Shown here piece after piece: positions 33,630 through 44,489 of a DNA stretch of 64,000 bases (positions are counted from its first letter, which is position 1; every line of letters begins with the position of its first letter). Both the position numbers and the translations under genes were made by a program. Below the pieces are notes generated by a model, which ran no database searches, was not told the origin of the DNA, and saw only the letters and a list, made by a program, of their open reading frames with translations. This stretch comes from Liopterus haemorrhoidalis (Eukaryota; Arthropoda; Insecta; Coleoptera; Dytiscidae): the NCBI GenBank assembly GCA_963971575.1, contig OZ020624.1:3415001-3479000 (forward strand), written 5' to 3'.

Positions 33630-33955
33630 ATTATATTTTTTCTGTTTTTTTTTTGCATTTTTCGCTTTCATTTGAGACCCTACTCAGAATTTTACAAAAA
33701 AAAAAATTTTTTTCGATGAGCACTTATTTTTTTATATTTTTAGGGGGATATGTTTTTTAGATGTTTTAGTATATTTCCTATGTGCGGGTCAAAGAGTTGT
33801 ATAAGCATGCCAAATTTCAACTTTCTAGGTTTAGCCGTTTGGCTACAATTTTTACCGAACAGACAGACAGACGACAAAATGTTATATAAGTTTTGTATGA
33901 TGATGTATAAGGGTTTTTTTGGTCATACCTACAAATCCCTAAAAATGTCATTACA

Positions 33956-34164
33956 AATAGCATAAAAGTGCACATTTTTCAAATATACATGCTACCAAAT
34001 TCATTAGGCATTTTTTATAATATGGAAAATAAAACTAATTTTAAATTGTTTAAATTTTTTAATTAGTCAAAGATCCCCATACATTTTAAAAGTGATGACT
34101 TTTACTTCAATTACGGCGCAGTTTTCTGTAGACCATAGGTGCCAAAAGTACTTGTTACTTCTCT
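33956..34164. other. Unassigned spacer
   Basis: Nothing recognised. Confidence 0.4.
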
Positions 34165-34440
34165 GTTTATTTATCCATTCAGCGTGCAATCAAACCAATA
34201 AAGCGGCATAATATTGACCGTTGATTGTTTTTCCCTTTCCCAGATAATCGATAAAGATTGAGCTATCCGGCCGAGGGAACCCTTTTTGCCTTGTTGGAGC
34301 ACTTTCGCCACGAGAAATCCATTGTTTTGACTTTTCTCAAATTTCTGGTGTTTAGTGATGTATCTATAAGTCATCAACAGTTATGAAAAAGCGCAAACAC
34401 TCGCTTGAACAAACGTTCTTTATTTTCTGGACGACCCTGG
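34165..34440 (-). pseudogene. Mariner transposase central fragment
   Basis: Minus-strand frames read RFFITVDDL.IHH.TPEI (region of the first catalytic Asp, with stops), then KSKQWISRGESAPTRQKGF, then, after a deletion, IFIDYLGKGKTINGQYYAAL. This is the order of a mariner core (DETW.H...PE...QS..W, then YL.KG.TINGEYY). Both termini are missing. It is a third mariner subfamily for this window. Confidence 0.7.
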
Positions 34441-35037
34441 TATATTCCATAGCTTTAAAAGTAGGAAGGGACGTGTTGCTCTGAATAGTTATACGTCTAT
34501 GGTTTTAATGAAAGCGACAAGCGGAAGGAATCCGTCACAATTTTCCCTAAATGACTTTTGTAAGTAGCTTGTTTTCTTGTTCTTCTCTGGACTGTACTTC
34601 TCGCGAAGCTTAAAAACATGTGTTTGTTACCAGATAAATTAGGAGTTAGATCGCATTCATTTCCATTTAATTTCGTGACTGTCTTTACGACAAGAATAAT
34701 AACCTCACGCTGCTAAACTCCGGTACTCGCCACTTTTATTCTCTTTACCTTCGCTAGCGCAGAGCATCTACACATTTTATTACCATTTTTAAATGTTGTC
34801 TTGAAAGATGTTAAATATCGTAACTTCTAAAATTCCCCGTTGAAAATTTGGAGTTCAAATTAAGAGTTGGGGAAATTTTTGTTTCGTAGGTTGGTAATAC
34901 CCATGACGTCATAACATGGCGTCTCACTTTCTTAAACTTCCAAAACACGTTGATGACGCATATCCTATGCTATATTGTAGCCAAAGGTTTTTTTGTGTAC
35001 CTGAGGCGTATTTTTCGTATCTTCAATATACGAAAAA

Positions 35038-35039
<2 letters not shown>
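34441..35039. other. Unassigned
   Basis: No supported gene. Confidence 0.4.

Positions 35040-35112
<73 letters not shown>
35040..35112. repeat. (TA)n microsatellite
   Basis: About 36 uninterrupted TA dinucleotides; ORFs with Tyr-Ile repeats across it are artefacts. Confidence 0.95.
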
Positions 35113-35115
<3 letters not shown>

Positions 35116-35159
35116 ACATATGCTACAAAATATTTTGGAAAACTGTTATTTAAATTCGT

Positions 35160-35910
35160 TCTTCTTCTTTCACCCTTAAATTTTTGTCCACTCCTAAATA
35201 CAGGTCTCCTCTCTATTCTTTCATACTTTCTTGTCCTTAGCCATTTGAGGTCAATTTCTTCCTGCTACTTTGTTATGGTCCAATCACCTTCTGTGAGATC
35301 TACCAACGCTATCTTGGAGATTATTGGCCGCCAGTAAACTATTTTGTTTGTCCATCGGGTAGTATATTGTCTGGCTACTTGACCAGCCTAGTTTCATTTA
35401 AAGGAAACAATTCTGTGTCCAATTTCGGTGATATTGTTTTTCTGCGAATATCTTCCACAGTTTATCTCTTAAGTTTACGCCAAGCATATATATTTCTAAG
35501 TGAACTTTAGTTGACAGATTTGAAATGCATTGTTTCCAGACCGTAGGTTGTGACAGGGAGAACGCATGAGTAATACACTTTTACTTTCAGGTTGATAGGT
35601 GCTTCTGGATTTTTATGTACAAACACCAACTTCACAAATGCATGTGAAGTTAGTGTTAGTACTTTTTTGTTTTTTTTTTCAAAATCGATCAATTTAATGG
35701 AAGAACAGAAATGTTAAACAACCTATAATCTGTGATAAACTAAATTTAAAGTCTCACACTCGTTGGGTATCTGGCCTTCTTATTTGTAATTTAACAAAGT
35801 TCATCTATAGACCAACGTGCGTAGATATTTTATTTAATTGGCATAGCATATCTTCTAGGTCTTTGATATTATCGCCAGTAAAAACAATATTGTTAAAATT
35901 GCTAAGATTT
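35160..35910 (-). pseudogene. Degenerate LINE ORF2, end of RT to C terminus
   Basis: Reading the minus strand from 35910 downward, frames give NIVFTGDNIKDLEDMLCQLN and STHVGL.MNFVK (just after the YADD motif, which is mutated), then LKVKVYYSCVLPVTTYGLET (the post-palm LK.KV...CVLPV.TYG.ETW block), and finally TRWTNKIVYWRP and EEIDLKWLRTRKYERI (C-terminal tail). Many frameshifts and stops. Order and spacing fit one old LINE of the RTE/jockey grade. Confidence 0.7.
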
Positions 35911-37559
35911 TCAAATACTGCATCATTATAAAGCGTTGGTCAGAGATATTGTTACACTGGTAAATGGTCTTTTTTACAATGGGGGTGCGAAGGTATAGTT
36001 TCAAATGCCAAGTGCTGTATTCACTTAAAAGTTTAAGTACCATTGTTACAAATTTAACCATTTTCTAACCATTTCTATTGTACGAACAGAACAATAGACA
36101 AACAAACAGGCAGATATATGAGAGATGGTTTAATGGTTTCGTGGTTATACTTACGGGTATATCACAACGGAAAGCTAGCCAAAATATATAGGACAATTTC
36201 ATGTCAAGTGCAAATCAATATTAAAATCCAAGTAATAGACGCAGTTATGGTATCTGTAAAATAAGCCAAATTCAGGGTGTGATTAGTGGCCAAATTTCGG
36301 CTGTAGTTAGATTTTAGCTAAATAAATTAATGGACCTACGCAATTTGTAATTTCTAAAGTAATAGACGCTTACGCCTAATCCGATTTGTCTTAAAGTTGT
36401 TGATTTACAAACTGGCACGAGTATGCTAATGAACTCCATGGCATATGTTTTATCAGAATTTTAAGAGGTTTTTCATGTCCTAGAAGGAGAAGCTCAAAAA
36501 ATTGTTACTTATAGTTTCAAATCTACTATCTTCTTTGGTACTGAAAATAATCTAATATAAGCTGAAAATATCTTGGTATTTGAGGCTGAACCTAGGGCAG
36601 TTTTAATTTTGTGTTCGACAGGATTTTTGTAGTGCAATATCTCCACATCCAATTGAGTAACCAAATTGATAAATTAGCACTAATCTAATATATATCTTTA
36701 ATAAGTACACCAAGCAGGAGGCTTCCCGGCTTGTTTCTTCTGAAATAATTGACCAAAAATTAGGACTTAAATTTGCAAATGAGCCGGTTTCTTTTGTCTA
36801 ATTTCACCTCTAATGCCAAAATGGGCAATGGTTTTTTGATGTTCAACATGCTTTTTTCGCAGCTAGAAGATAAAATTGAATACCCATTTTCAGATCAACA
36901 GCTACTTTGGTTGTCGAGTTACTGCCGTTCAACTGTGTGTCGAGACTGACCTTTAAACAAATGGTTATGTCTCTTTGAATGTTTAATATATCAATTTAAA
37001 TTGTACAAGTTCATTTCTAGCATTTATCTACAACCAGTTTAAATTTCAACCAAATCGGATGGTCAAGTGTGGACCCCAGACTATATGACATAAAATAACT
37101 CTATAGTTAAGTGAGAATATATTTAATATATTTATATCTGACATTTCGTCCATAACTGCCACATAGAGATTATGAACTTATATTTTGAATATTACTTTTG
37201 GATTATAATGGATAATTAGTAATGCACAGATGGAGTAATCAATGCATTATTAGACTAATTGTCCATATATTTGTATGCATGTAATGGACACATGTTAGTG
37301 CATGTAATGACCGTTTGCCCGCATTAGTCCTAATGTTCCTTTATGTTAATAGACACAGTATGGACTGGACTGGGTCCAGAGACAGTTATCAGAGAACAGG
37401 ATGATAAACATTAAACCAAAAAAGACGATCTTTTTGTGTTGCGTTGCTTGGAAAATATTTCCAATTCTTCTTCTCCTTATGCGTATTTGAATTTATCAAA
37501 AACGTATGCATAAATTAGATGGAACAAATAGACTAACGACAAGGTTAATAAGCTTTCCC
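35911..37559. other. Unassigned
   Basis: About 1.65 kb with no supported gene. A CAGA-containing stretch near 36095-36150 vaguely resembles a GTCT-arm terminus. Confidence 0.35.
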
Positions 37560-38150
37560 TAAATTTTGATTGGCATACCAAATGAAACCTCTTAATGCGT
37601 GGATCAACAAACAAATTATTATTTTTGAAAAATTAATTTTCTTTATGAAATTTTTGTCAAAAATGCGTCAAAAAACTTTTGTCCCCGATCATATCTTCCA
37701 GACGGGTAAATCGAAAAAAAAAAAATCTGAAAAAAAATCTCTGTAATGTACATTAATGGGAACCGGAACAGTTTAACAGGAATTTTCGATAAGCTTTTCG
37801 AAAAATGTTGATTTTTTTTTGTGTTGATAAAAAAATAATATTTTTTTAAAATATATTGTGTGGTATCAAAAGAAAGCACTTAAGACGTAGATTAAGGAAG
37901 GATACATCATTTTTTTTTTTTTTTTAGTTGCTTTAAACACGATTTTAGCCAAAAATGTGCTAAAGTTTTTGTCCTACACCTTTTAACCAAAAAGGGTTAC
38001 AGCAGAAATCTGAAAAAAATGTAGGCAATGCACATTGATCTGAGCCAGAAATGTACGAGAGGAATTTTTGATCAGATTGTATTTTTGAAAAATATGGCAG
38101 TTTTTGTGTTTTTGTCAAAAATAATTATTTTTTTAATTCATGGCTAAATT
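37560..38150 (+). repeat. GTCT-family arm, tandem dimer
   Basis: The arm segment (ACCAAATGAAACCTCTTAAT, TTTTGTCCCC, GGGAACCGGAACAG, TTTTTGTGTT) is followed directly by a second diverged copy from about 37860 (TATCAAAAGAAAGCACTTAA, TTTTGTCCTACACC, TGAGCCAGAAATG, TTTTTGTGTTT). Neither copy has its GTCT end. Confidence 0.6.
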
Positions 38151-38204
38151 ATGGCTAATACTGTTCATCAAGAGGATAATATTATCCCATTGATAGTTAT
38201 TCTT

Positions 38205-38236
38205 ATAGACAACAGTAAGATGGAAATACCGGGCCT
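38205..38236. repeat. Remnant end of Harbinger-like MITE family
   Basis: AAATACCGGGCCTAA matches the right end plus TAA of the MITEs at 33041 and 54022; the left end is not present. Confidence 0.45.
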
Positions 38237-38780
38237 AAGGGAATTTTGTAGAGAGCGGAACAAATGGTAGTCGGAGCATATGGTCCAGACATCGCACCAT
38301 CCGACTACCATCAACTTCTTGAAGAATTAATAGATAAAATCTTTATTTCCAAGCTATGTGTTACAGTATTTGCCAGTACAACTAAAATGTTTTAAAAATG
38401 CCACTAACAATTCTATAAGAAATTCATTCACTAGCAAGGTAATACAAGGATTCATATGAAAGCCGAGTGTTATTAATTCGGCAGTATATTCCATATTCCC
38501 GTGTAGAGCGCCCCCTCCAGCCGGTGTGACGGGAAGACTTCCCGAGTGGGGAAACGACACTCGGAGCTTGGTTATAATTTACGTACGAGCCATTAGAAAT
38601 TTTCTAATCATGTGTAATGATGATAACGTTAGTAATTATTAATTTTGTACTTCATTACTCTACACGAGTTTCCCATTTATATTATTGTAATGTTCTATAG
38701 GAATTCACATTAAATTTTAACGTACAAACGTTAGAATTTGACAATATTTAAATATGACATGGAAAATTTGACAAACATAC
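38237..38780. other. Unassigned
   Basis: No supported gene. Confidence 0.4.
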
Positions 38781-38782
38781 TA

Positions 38783-39347
38783 ATGGGTGTTTTTTTTAGA
38801 GGTAGAGAACTTTAAATTGCAATAAAACAACGATGGATTATTCGATTGACATGAATTTTTTTTTATTCGAAAGATAATCTTGTGGCATTACATTTTAAAT
38901 ATGATTTCTGGCATATGACCGCCACGGCTGGCTCGGATGTAGTCCAATCTGGACGTCCAATTTTCGATGACTTTTTCCAACATTTGTGGCCGTATATCGG
39001 CAATAACACGGCGAATGTTGTCTTCCAAATGGTCAAGCGTTTGTGGCTTATCCGCATAGACCAATGACTTTACATAGCCCCACAGGAAGTAGTCCAGCGG
39101 TGTTAAATCACAAGATCTTGGAGGCCAATTCACAGGTCCAAAACGTGAAATTAGGCGGTCACCAAACGTGTCTTTCAATAAATCGATTGTGGCACGAGCT
39201 GTGTGACATGTTGCGCCGTCTTGTTGGTATGATTTAATGTAATGCCACAAGATTATCTTTCGAATAAAAAAAAATTCATGTCAATCGAATAATCCATCGT
39301 TGTTTTATTGCAATTTAAAGTTCTATACCTCTAAAAAAAACACCCGT
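38783..39347 (-). mobile_element. Internally deleted DD41D element with about 110-bp TIRs (565 bp)
   Basis: Inverted ends starting A(T/C)GGGTGTTTTTTTTAGA extend about 110 bp and are almost identical between sides. TA flanks lie at 38781-38782 and 39348-39349. Between them is only the 3' third of a transposase gene. It is a non-autonomous derivative of a family distinct from the 1310-bp pair. Confidence 0.9.
38888..39250 (-). pseudogene. DD41D transposase C-terminal part
   Basis: The 120-codon minus frame is uninterrupted. After eight codons that come from the terminal repeat it reads YQQDGATCHTARATIDLL with the second catalytic Asp, then NWPPRSCDLTPLDYFLWGYV with the third, and ends RGGHMPEIIFKM. 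I count 41 residues between these Asp residues (DD41D). The N-terminal DNA-binding half and first Asp are missing because the interior was deleted, so the product could not be an active transposase; it might at most be a truncated one. Confidence 0.85.
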
Positions 39348-39349
39348 TA

Positions 39350-39689
39350 TATTAGACTACGTAGAAACAAGGATATTTATAACTTGATAGATTTGAAATA
39401 AAAACTTATTTAAATAAACTAAAAATAGAATGTTAGGCAAAAAAACGCGTATATTTTAAAATTAAATTGTGTTTTTAATCCATCCATCTAGACATTTCAG
39501 TTATTATCCTACGCTTTTTTTTTTTCTTTTATCGAGCGATATGTTTTTTAAAGTAAGGTTATAACCAATGAGGTAGTATAACATAGAGACTGAAAGAGGA
39601 CGAGTTGTTATAAAACCAACACCTCCTTAGGCGGGGAGACGGGGGTTGACCCGAGGAGTTGTGCTGGTTGTTTACATCTGTATTTTGTT
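39350..39689. other. Unassigned
   Basis: Nothing recognised. Confidence 0.4.
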
Positions 39690-40326
39690 GCAACCTTTTA
39701 AGTTTTTACAAAAACTAAGAAAGACATTTTTTTATTTGGAACAAACTGTTTTATTGCTTTTCAAAATATTCGCCTTTAAGATTTATACACTTTTGCATGC
39801 GTTCAAACAAATTCTCGAAACATTTTTTCCACTCTGAAGTTGGTATCTCAAAAACATGGTTTTTGAAGGCTTCTTGAGGTCACGAAAATCGCTGTCCACG
39901 CATTTTTTGTTTGACATTGGGGAACAAAAAAAGTCGATAGGGGATAAATCAAGTGAATACGGGCAATGAGATACTAATTCGATGATTTTCTCCTTCAAAT
40001 AATCAATATTTGACGTGCTGTGTGGGAGCTTGCATTGTCATGATGAAGAATGATGCGATGTTTTTAGTTGTTTTTCCTGATTTTGTCGATGACTTAGCAT
40101 CTGATCCTCTAAAAGAATGGTTGCGACAGGTCCAGTACAACCGAAGAAACAAGCCATAATTTTGTGCTTAGTGAACAAACAACTTTTGTGGGTTTTGGTT
40201 CATCTTGGAAAACCCAAACAGTGGATTGTTGCTTACTTTCCGGTTCATATGAATAAATCCAAGTTTCGTCACCTGTAACGATGTTGTATACAGATTTTAC
40301 AGTGCATAGGATGATTTTTTTTAGCA
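39690..40326 (-). pseudogene. Mariner (family M1) remnant 6
   Basis: The 3' end begins inside the terminal repeat (AACCTTTTAAGTTTTTACAA). The minus strand encodes CPYSPDLSPIDFF (third Asp), FLRYQLQSGKNVSRI-like frame-shifted C terminus, and YNIVTGDETWIYSYEPESKQ with the first Asp. The stretch between CFFGC..G and the HHDN block is shortened by a deletion near 40100. Its 5' half is replaced by a GTCT-arm repeat at 40327. Confidence 0.8.
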
Positions 40327-40327
40327 T

Positions 40328-40686
40328 TGACAGCAGGGACAAAATTTTTTGCACATTATTGGCAAAAAACGAGTCAAAATAATTTATTTTGCAAAAATAA
40401 AATTTTGATCATTAATTCACGTATTGAGGGCTCTCATTTGATACCCTACTTAGAATTAAAAATATATATATTTTTTTTCGATGTGCACTTATTTGTTTAT
40501 ATTTTTAGGGGGATATGTTTTTAGATGTTTTAGTATTTTTCCTATGTGCGGATCAAAGAGTTGTATAAGAATGCCAAATTTCAACTCTCTAGATTTAGCC
40601 GTTTGGCTACAATTTTTACCGAACAGACAGACAGACGACAAAATGGCGGTATAAGGGTTTTTTGGTCATACCTACAAAACCCTAAA
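40328..40686 (-). mobile_element. GTCT-arm family end, copy 6
   Basis: The arm is in reverse (ATCATTAATTCACGTATTGA, GCCGTTTGGCTACAATTTTT) and is followed by a short CAGA tract and the terminus GGTCATACCTACAAAACCCT. It is fused to the mariner remnant at 40326. Confidence 0.7.
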
Positions 40687-41069
40687 AAAGAAAAAAAAAA
40701 CTAATATTACATTACAGAAAAACTATAAATAGTATAAATATATAAGTTAGCAGAGATATGAAATTTAAAGCACAAATAACAGTTCTTAACAATTTAAAAC
40801 ACTTTGATCGAAACAGTCCATCTGCGACTCGATTTCTCGAAAATGATACGAGCTATAAAAATTTTGAGGCCAGTTGTGAATTCTTCGTAAAAAAAGTGCC
40901 TGTAGAACGTGCAAATTAGCAACTTGTATGAATTGAAACAAAAAAGTTATAAGCCAAAAAGTATGTGGACCGTATAAATAAGTTTTTTTCTCGTATCTAG
41001 TGACCTGCACTTTTCCAGAAAACCAAATACATTATTACAGTGGATAACTAATGCGGCAACTTTGCCCTA
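40687..41069. other. Unassigned
   Basis: Nothing recognised. Confidence 0.4.
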
Positions 41070-41175
41070 ATTTGACCGACTTCGTATATCTTATATTTCA
41101 CGAGATCCAAATGATTAGGTTCGAATAACGGGCACCTTGTATAAAGATCTGCATCAAAATCCTAAATGAAGATGT
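41070..41175 (+). repeat. 105-bp segment, repeated at 42215-42325
   Basis: CTTCGTAT, TTCACGAGATCC, TTAGG(T/C)TCGAATAAC, TATAAAGATCTGCATCAAAA and TGTATGCTA are shared, direct orientation. GGTTCGAAT recalls a pol III B box but no A box is seen. Confidence 0.65.
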
Positions 41176-41462
41176 ATGCTATTATTATTATTTATTTATT
41201 TTACATCGGCCTATTTCTGTAACGAGGCTAATCGCCGATGCCAGGGGCGAGTTCATACACCTGGACGAAGGGTGAATGATTGTGAAAATGGGATTAATGT
41301 AAACATATTATTCACGCCCGAATAATATTTCACGACCGTAGGGATGATGCTGTCAGGATGAAAAGCTTCACCCGGCCTACGTCTTATAAAGATGGCTCCA
41401 GGTTGTCCAAAAAACTGATCCACAAAAGAAAAAAACAAACCTTAATTTCGTAAATTTATAGT
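41176..41462. other. Unassigned
   Basis: Nothing recognised. Confidence 0.4.
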
Positions 41463-41604
41463 AAAATCGTGTATACACATACAGACACACATACGGACAT
41501 TTCGAAAATAGTTTTTTTTGATTCCCTGGACCATAAAACGTGGTCATCTGTCAAAATCTCGACATCGAAAATTTTCGCGATTATAATACTTGCCCCTTAT
41601 ATAT
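41463..41604 (+). mobile_element. 3' part of the (AC)n element subfamily, short-tract copy
   Basis: ATACGGACATTTCGAAAATA, GATTCCCTGGACCATAAAAC and ATCTCGACATCGAAAATTTT match the sequence right of the giant array at 30122-30235. Here the microsatellite is only an impure tract of about 25 bp. The 3' end was the target of the solo LTR. Confidence 0.75.
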
Positions 41605-42152
41605 TGTCACATAGGTAATCCTAGGTCAGGATTACGACATCTAGAGATTGTGACGGTCAGCTGTCTGATTAAAAACTATTCGTCAGCGTCTGATGTATGT
41701 GGCCTGATTACGAAAATGCAGACATCCCATTTTCATAATGAGGAAATATTTGTCATGACAAATGAATATTGGAACTGGGTTAATTTTCGTTACATAAAAA
41801 CCGGCAGTCACAAAATATAGAGGTAGTGGAACATAGCCAACTCCGCTGCACGTATTAGTCCAGAAGGTGACGACCACGACACTGACGCCAGATTCTTGTA
41901 TCGAGATTGAAGCCAAGCAAGTAGTGACCATGTGAGTGGGAGAAGACTTTTCCAGGCTCCTCGACTCCCGGATGGGTAGCCCCCGCCTCGGAGATAGGTC
42001 CAAGCCGATCCTGGCCAACACGGGATGGACCGAAGACTTCCCCAACTCCATGGACCAATTCAAACATTATTTTGTAAATGTGATATACATATTTAATAAA
42101 TTTGTTATGTTGAAACCAGGAGTTGTGTCTCAATCAAACCACCCACGTGACA
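41605..42152. mobile_element. Solo LTR, family LTR-1, copy 2 (548 bp)
   Basis: The ends are TGTCAC and GTGACA, with ATAT on both sides (41601-41604 and 42153-42156). The length equals that of copy 1 and the sequences align throughout with scattered substitutions. It is inserted in the TTATATATT end of a Helentron-like copy. Confidence 0.8.
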
Positions 42153-42214
42153 ATATCACCAACGAAGGAGGCTCGAACCACCGATCGCAGATTTCAGACT
42201 GTTTCCACCAGTAC

Positions 42215-42325
42215 AAACCACTTCGTATCCTTTACAGTTCACGAGATCCCAATGGTTAGGCTCGAATAACCGGCACTCTGTATAAAGATCTGCATCAAAA
42301 TCTTAAATGAAGTTGTATGCTAATC
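42215..42325 (+). repeat. Second copy of the 105-bp segment
   Basis: Direct repeat of 41070-41175 at about 85 % identity by eye, 1.1 kb downstream and on the other side of the solo LTR. Confidence 0.65.
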
Positions 42326-42889
42326 ATCATACAATACCTTAATTTCGCCTTTAATTAGAACGCTATAAATATGCAATTATAATTCCATCCTTTGTGTTTC
42401 AAATTTAGTAATTTCATCCACGTCATCAGTGGATTTGATGGCATCATCTTCAAGTCAATTAGTAAAATAGTCTGTTTTGTAAACAAGAGACTCGCTCAAC
42501 TGATGCCTCAGCGCTCAGTGCAGGCTGCTGCAGGTAAACTGAGCTTGCGATCTCAACTCCACAAAACTTCTCAATCAATTTCAAATGGTATTTATAAAAC
42601 AAATTAACTTGGATTATTTGGAAATGTTTTATTGCTGTTTTTGTAGCAAATTTTCTTTTACACTTTACTAAGAAAATAGACGAGTTACAAAAATAAATGA
42701 TCTTTTTAACAAGAATAAACCTGTCTAGCTGAAACTCACTGACAATATGCTTACAAAAAATTTATAAGCAACTAAACTATAACAAGAAGCAACAAGCACG
42801 TTTATAATATAATAAAAATAATAATTTTAACTACATACATAATCTAAATACTCTTATACCCAAAGTGTACATTAAATTTAAACTAAATT
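42326..42889. other. Unassigned; 3' part may be LINE 3' UTR
   Basis: No ORF of note. The end of this stretch (42650-42889) lies directly downstream (minus strand) of a LINE C-terminal fragment and may be its untranslated tail. Confidence 0.35.
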
Positions 42890-43060
42890 TCTTGGTCGGC
42901 CGATGTCTTATATGATTTTCTCCATTCTACCGTTCAATTTCTTCATATTCATTTTCATTTTCTTTATATGTAGCTTCTTTCTTGATACCTTTAAGCCATG
43001 TTTTCCTAGGTCTTCCTTTTGGTTATAATAATTATATCAATAAACAAATCCTAATACTTT
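42890..43060 (-). pseudogene. LINE ORF2 extreme C terminus
   Basis: The minus strand reads RKTWLKGIKKEATYKENENE, then, past a stop, NGENHIRHRPTKKF. The (G)RPRKTWL.G...E and W...I.HRPTK ending is the usual terminus of a group of insect LINE ORF2 proteins. A 65-bp part of it (GTTTTCCTAGGTCTTCCTTT on the plus strand) also occurs inside the nested element at 12291-12355. Confidence 0.6.
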
Positions 43061-43069
43061 TTATTTTCA

Positions 43070-43834
43070 TCTACCTCTCTGTCTGTTTGTCCATCTGTCT
43101 GTATGTCCGTCTGTTTGAAAGAAGTTGTAGGCAATCGGCTTAACATAGAAATTTTGAAATTTGGCATGCTTGTAGAACTTTTTGACCCACAAATAAAAAA
43201 AAATTGACCTGAAGTGTGAATTTTCACATATTTCAGGGTCTTGTAGGTATTTAGTCAGTGAATGATGATTATTAGAAGGCCAAACGATGAATGCCTGTCA
43301 CTACATAACACAATTACTAAGGGGTTATTATAATTTAACCCCTTAAGGTTAAAAGTTGCGGGACACTAATTTTTTAGTACTTTTTTAGAAAAAATCGTAT
43401 TAAAATAAAAAACTACTTCCCGTTCCTTTACATAAGCCTTAAGAACTTTTTTTTGTTACCACACAATTTTTTTTACGACGACGCAAAAAAATCAATATTT
43501 TGCGAAAAACCAATTTGATCAAATTTTCCTGTTGAGGTATTCCGGTTCCCATCAATGTACATTATTGATATTTTTCCCCGATTTTTAATTCAATCCACCT
43601 GGGAGATAGAGTGGGGGACAAAAGCTTCTTGCCATTTTATTGACAAAAACCCCATAAAGAAAAAATATTTTTCAAAAATAAAAATTTGTTTGGGCATCCA
43701 CGCATTATGAGGTTTCATTTGATATCCCACTCAAAATTAAAAAAAATATATATTTATATTTCCATTAAATACATATTTGTTTATATTTATTTAAGGGGTT
43801 TTTTGGTGGTCACACCTACAAAACACTAAAAACG
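43070..43834 (-). mobile_element. GTCT-arm family element, copy 7
   Basis: The left side has a GTCT tract (43078-43119), then GTAGGCAATCGGCTTAACAT and TTGAAATTTGGCATGCTTGT. It then joins the GTGAA..TTCAC module (43213-43310), which is unusual. The right side is an arm in reverse (TTCCGGTTCCCATCAATGT, ATCCACGCATTATGAGGTTT) ending GGTCACACCTACAAAACACT. So this copy also has two inverted half-arms. Confidence 0.6.
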
Positions 43835-44047
43835 CTGGGATTTTTTAATATAAATTTTATTGTGACGAAATTCTCGCAAATATGTTCAATTTTGTTTAAA
43901 AAAATTAAATGGAAGTTCTTTGTTATCAAATAATGAATAAAAATTATTATAAAATAACTATTGATTTTGATATGATTATAGAATGTTCTTAGACACTCAG
44001 CACGCAAATAGCCTTTGTTGCTGTGCGTCAAAATTTTTAACTAACTA
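43835..44047. other. Unassigned spacer
   Basis: Nothing recognised. Confidence 0.4.
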
Positions 44048-44487
44048 CAGTTAACTACGTTAATTCGTTCTGAAAATGTCGAGTAGCGATTACGTCAAGT
44101 GGCGAGTCGAATTTCTCCATAAGAAATAAAGGGAATAATATGTACATATATACATATACATATAAGGAAATACATATATGTATATGTTTTTCTTTTAGCT
44201 ATGCTTGCATTTCTATCCTTTAGACCCATAATTATAAATATAAATCACTTATTTTAGCAAAAAACAAAAAGTTTATAGCTGCACTAAATCTGAGTTGTTG
44301 TCGTCAAGATATCTAGGCGCGAACTGCTGGTCATGCGTTCATTTTACCAAAATATGTATCACGTGATCGGTACTCAATCACGCGTCGGATAGCGATGCTT
44401 CCGTCGACTCACACTCTTGACATTTACGTCGAGTGGCGCAAAACGTCGAGCTAAGAGGCAGTCGAGTAACGGGGTTAGGTATTACTG
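44048..44487. mobile_element. pogo/Tigger-like MITE (440 bp)
   Basis: It starts CAGTTAACTACGTTAATTCG and ends GGGGTTAGGTATTACTG, with TA on both sides (44046-44047 and 44488-44489). CAGT ends and TA duplication are typical of pogo/Tigger elements. The subterminal GTCGAGT.GCG motifs are repeated near both ends. No coding capacity. Confidence 0.65.
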
Positions 44488-44489
44488 TA

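Larger units (their letters stand above)
32936..33955. mobile_element. Palindromic GTCT-arm/tRNA-like composite, copy 4
   Basis: The left arm (TTCGGTAAAAATTGTAGGC, TTGAAATTTGGCATGCTTAT, ACCCACACATAG) is repeated as its reverse complement on the right (CTATGTGCGGGTCAAAGAG, ATAAGCATGCCAAATTTCAA, GCTACAATTTTTACCGAA), with a tRNA-like segment at 33554-33629 in the middle. The right end closes with the family terminus GGTCATACCTACAAATCCCT. A Harbinger-like MITE is nested in the left arm. Confidence 0.75.

Noticed and set aside
34916..35153. ORFs with poly Tyr-Ile
   Set aside because: Translation of the (TA)n microsatellite.
43319..43348. TAAGGGGTTA...TAACCCCTTA as a transcription terminator
   Set aside because: A 10-bp-arm inverted repeat without any gene upstream; intrinsic terminators are not expected in an insect genome.
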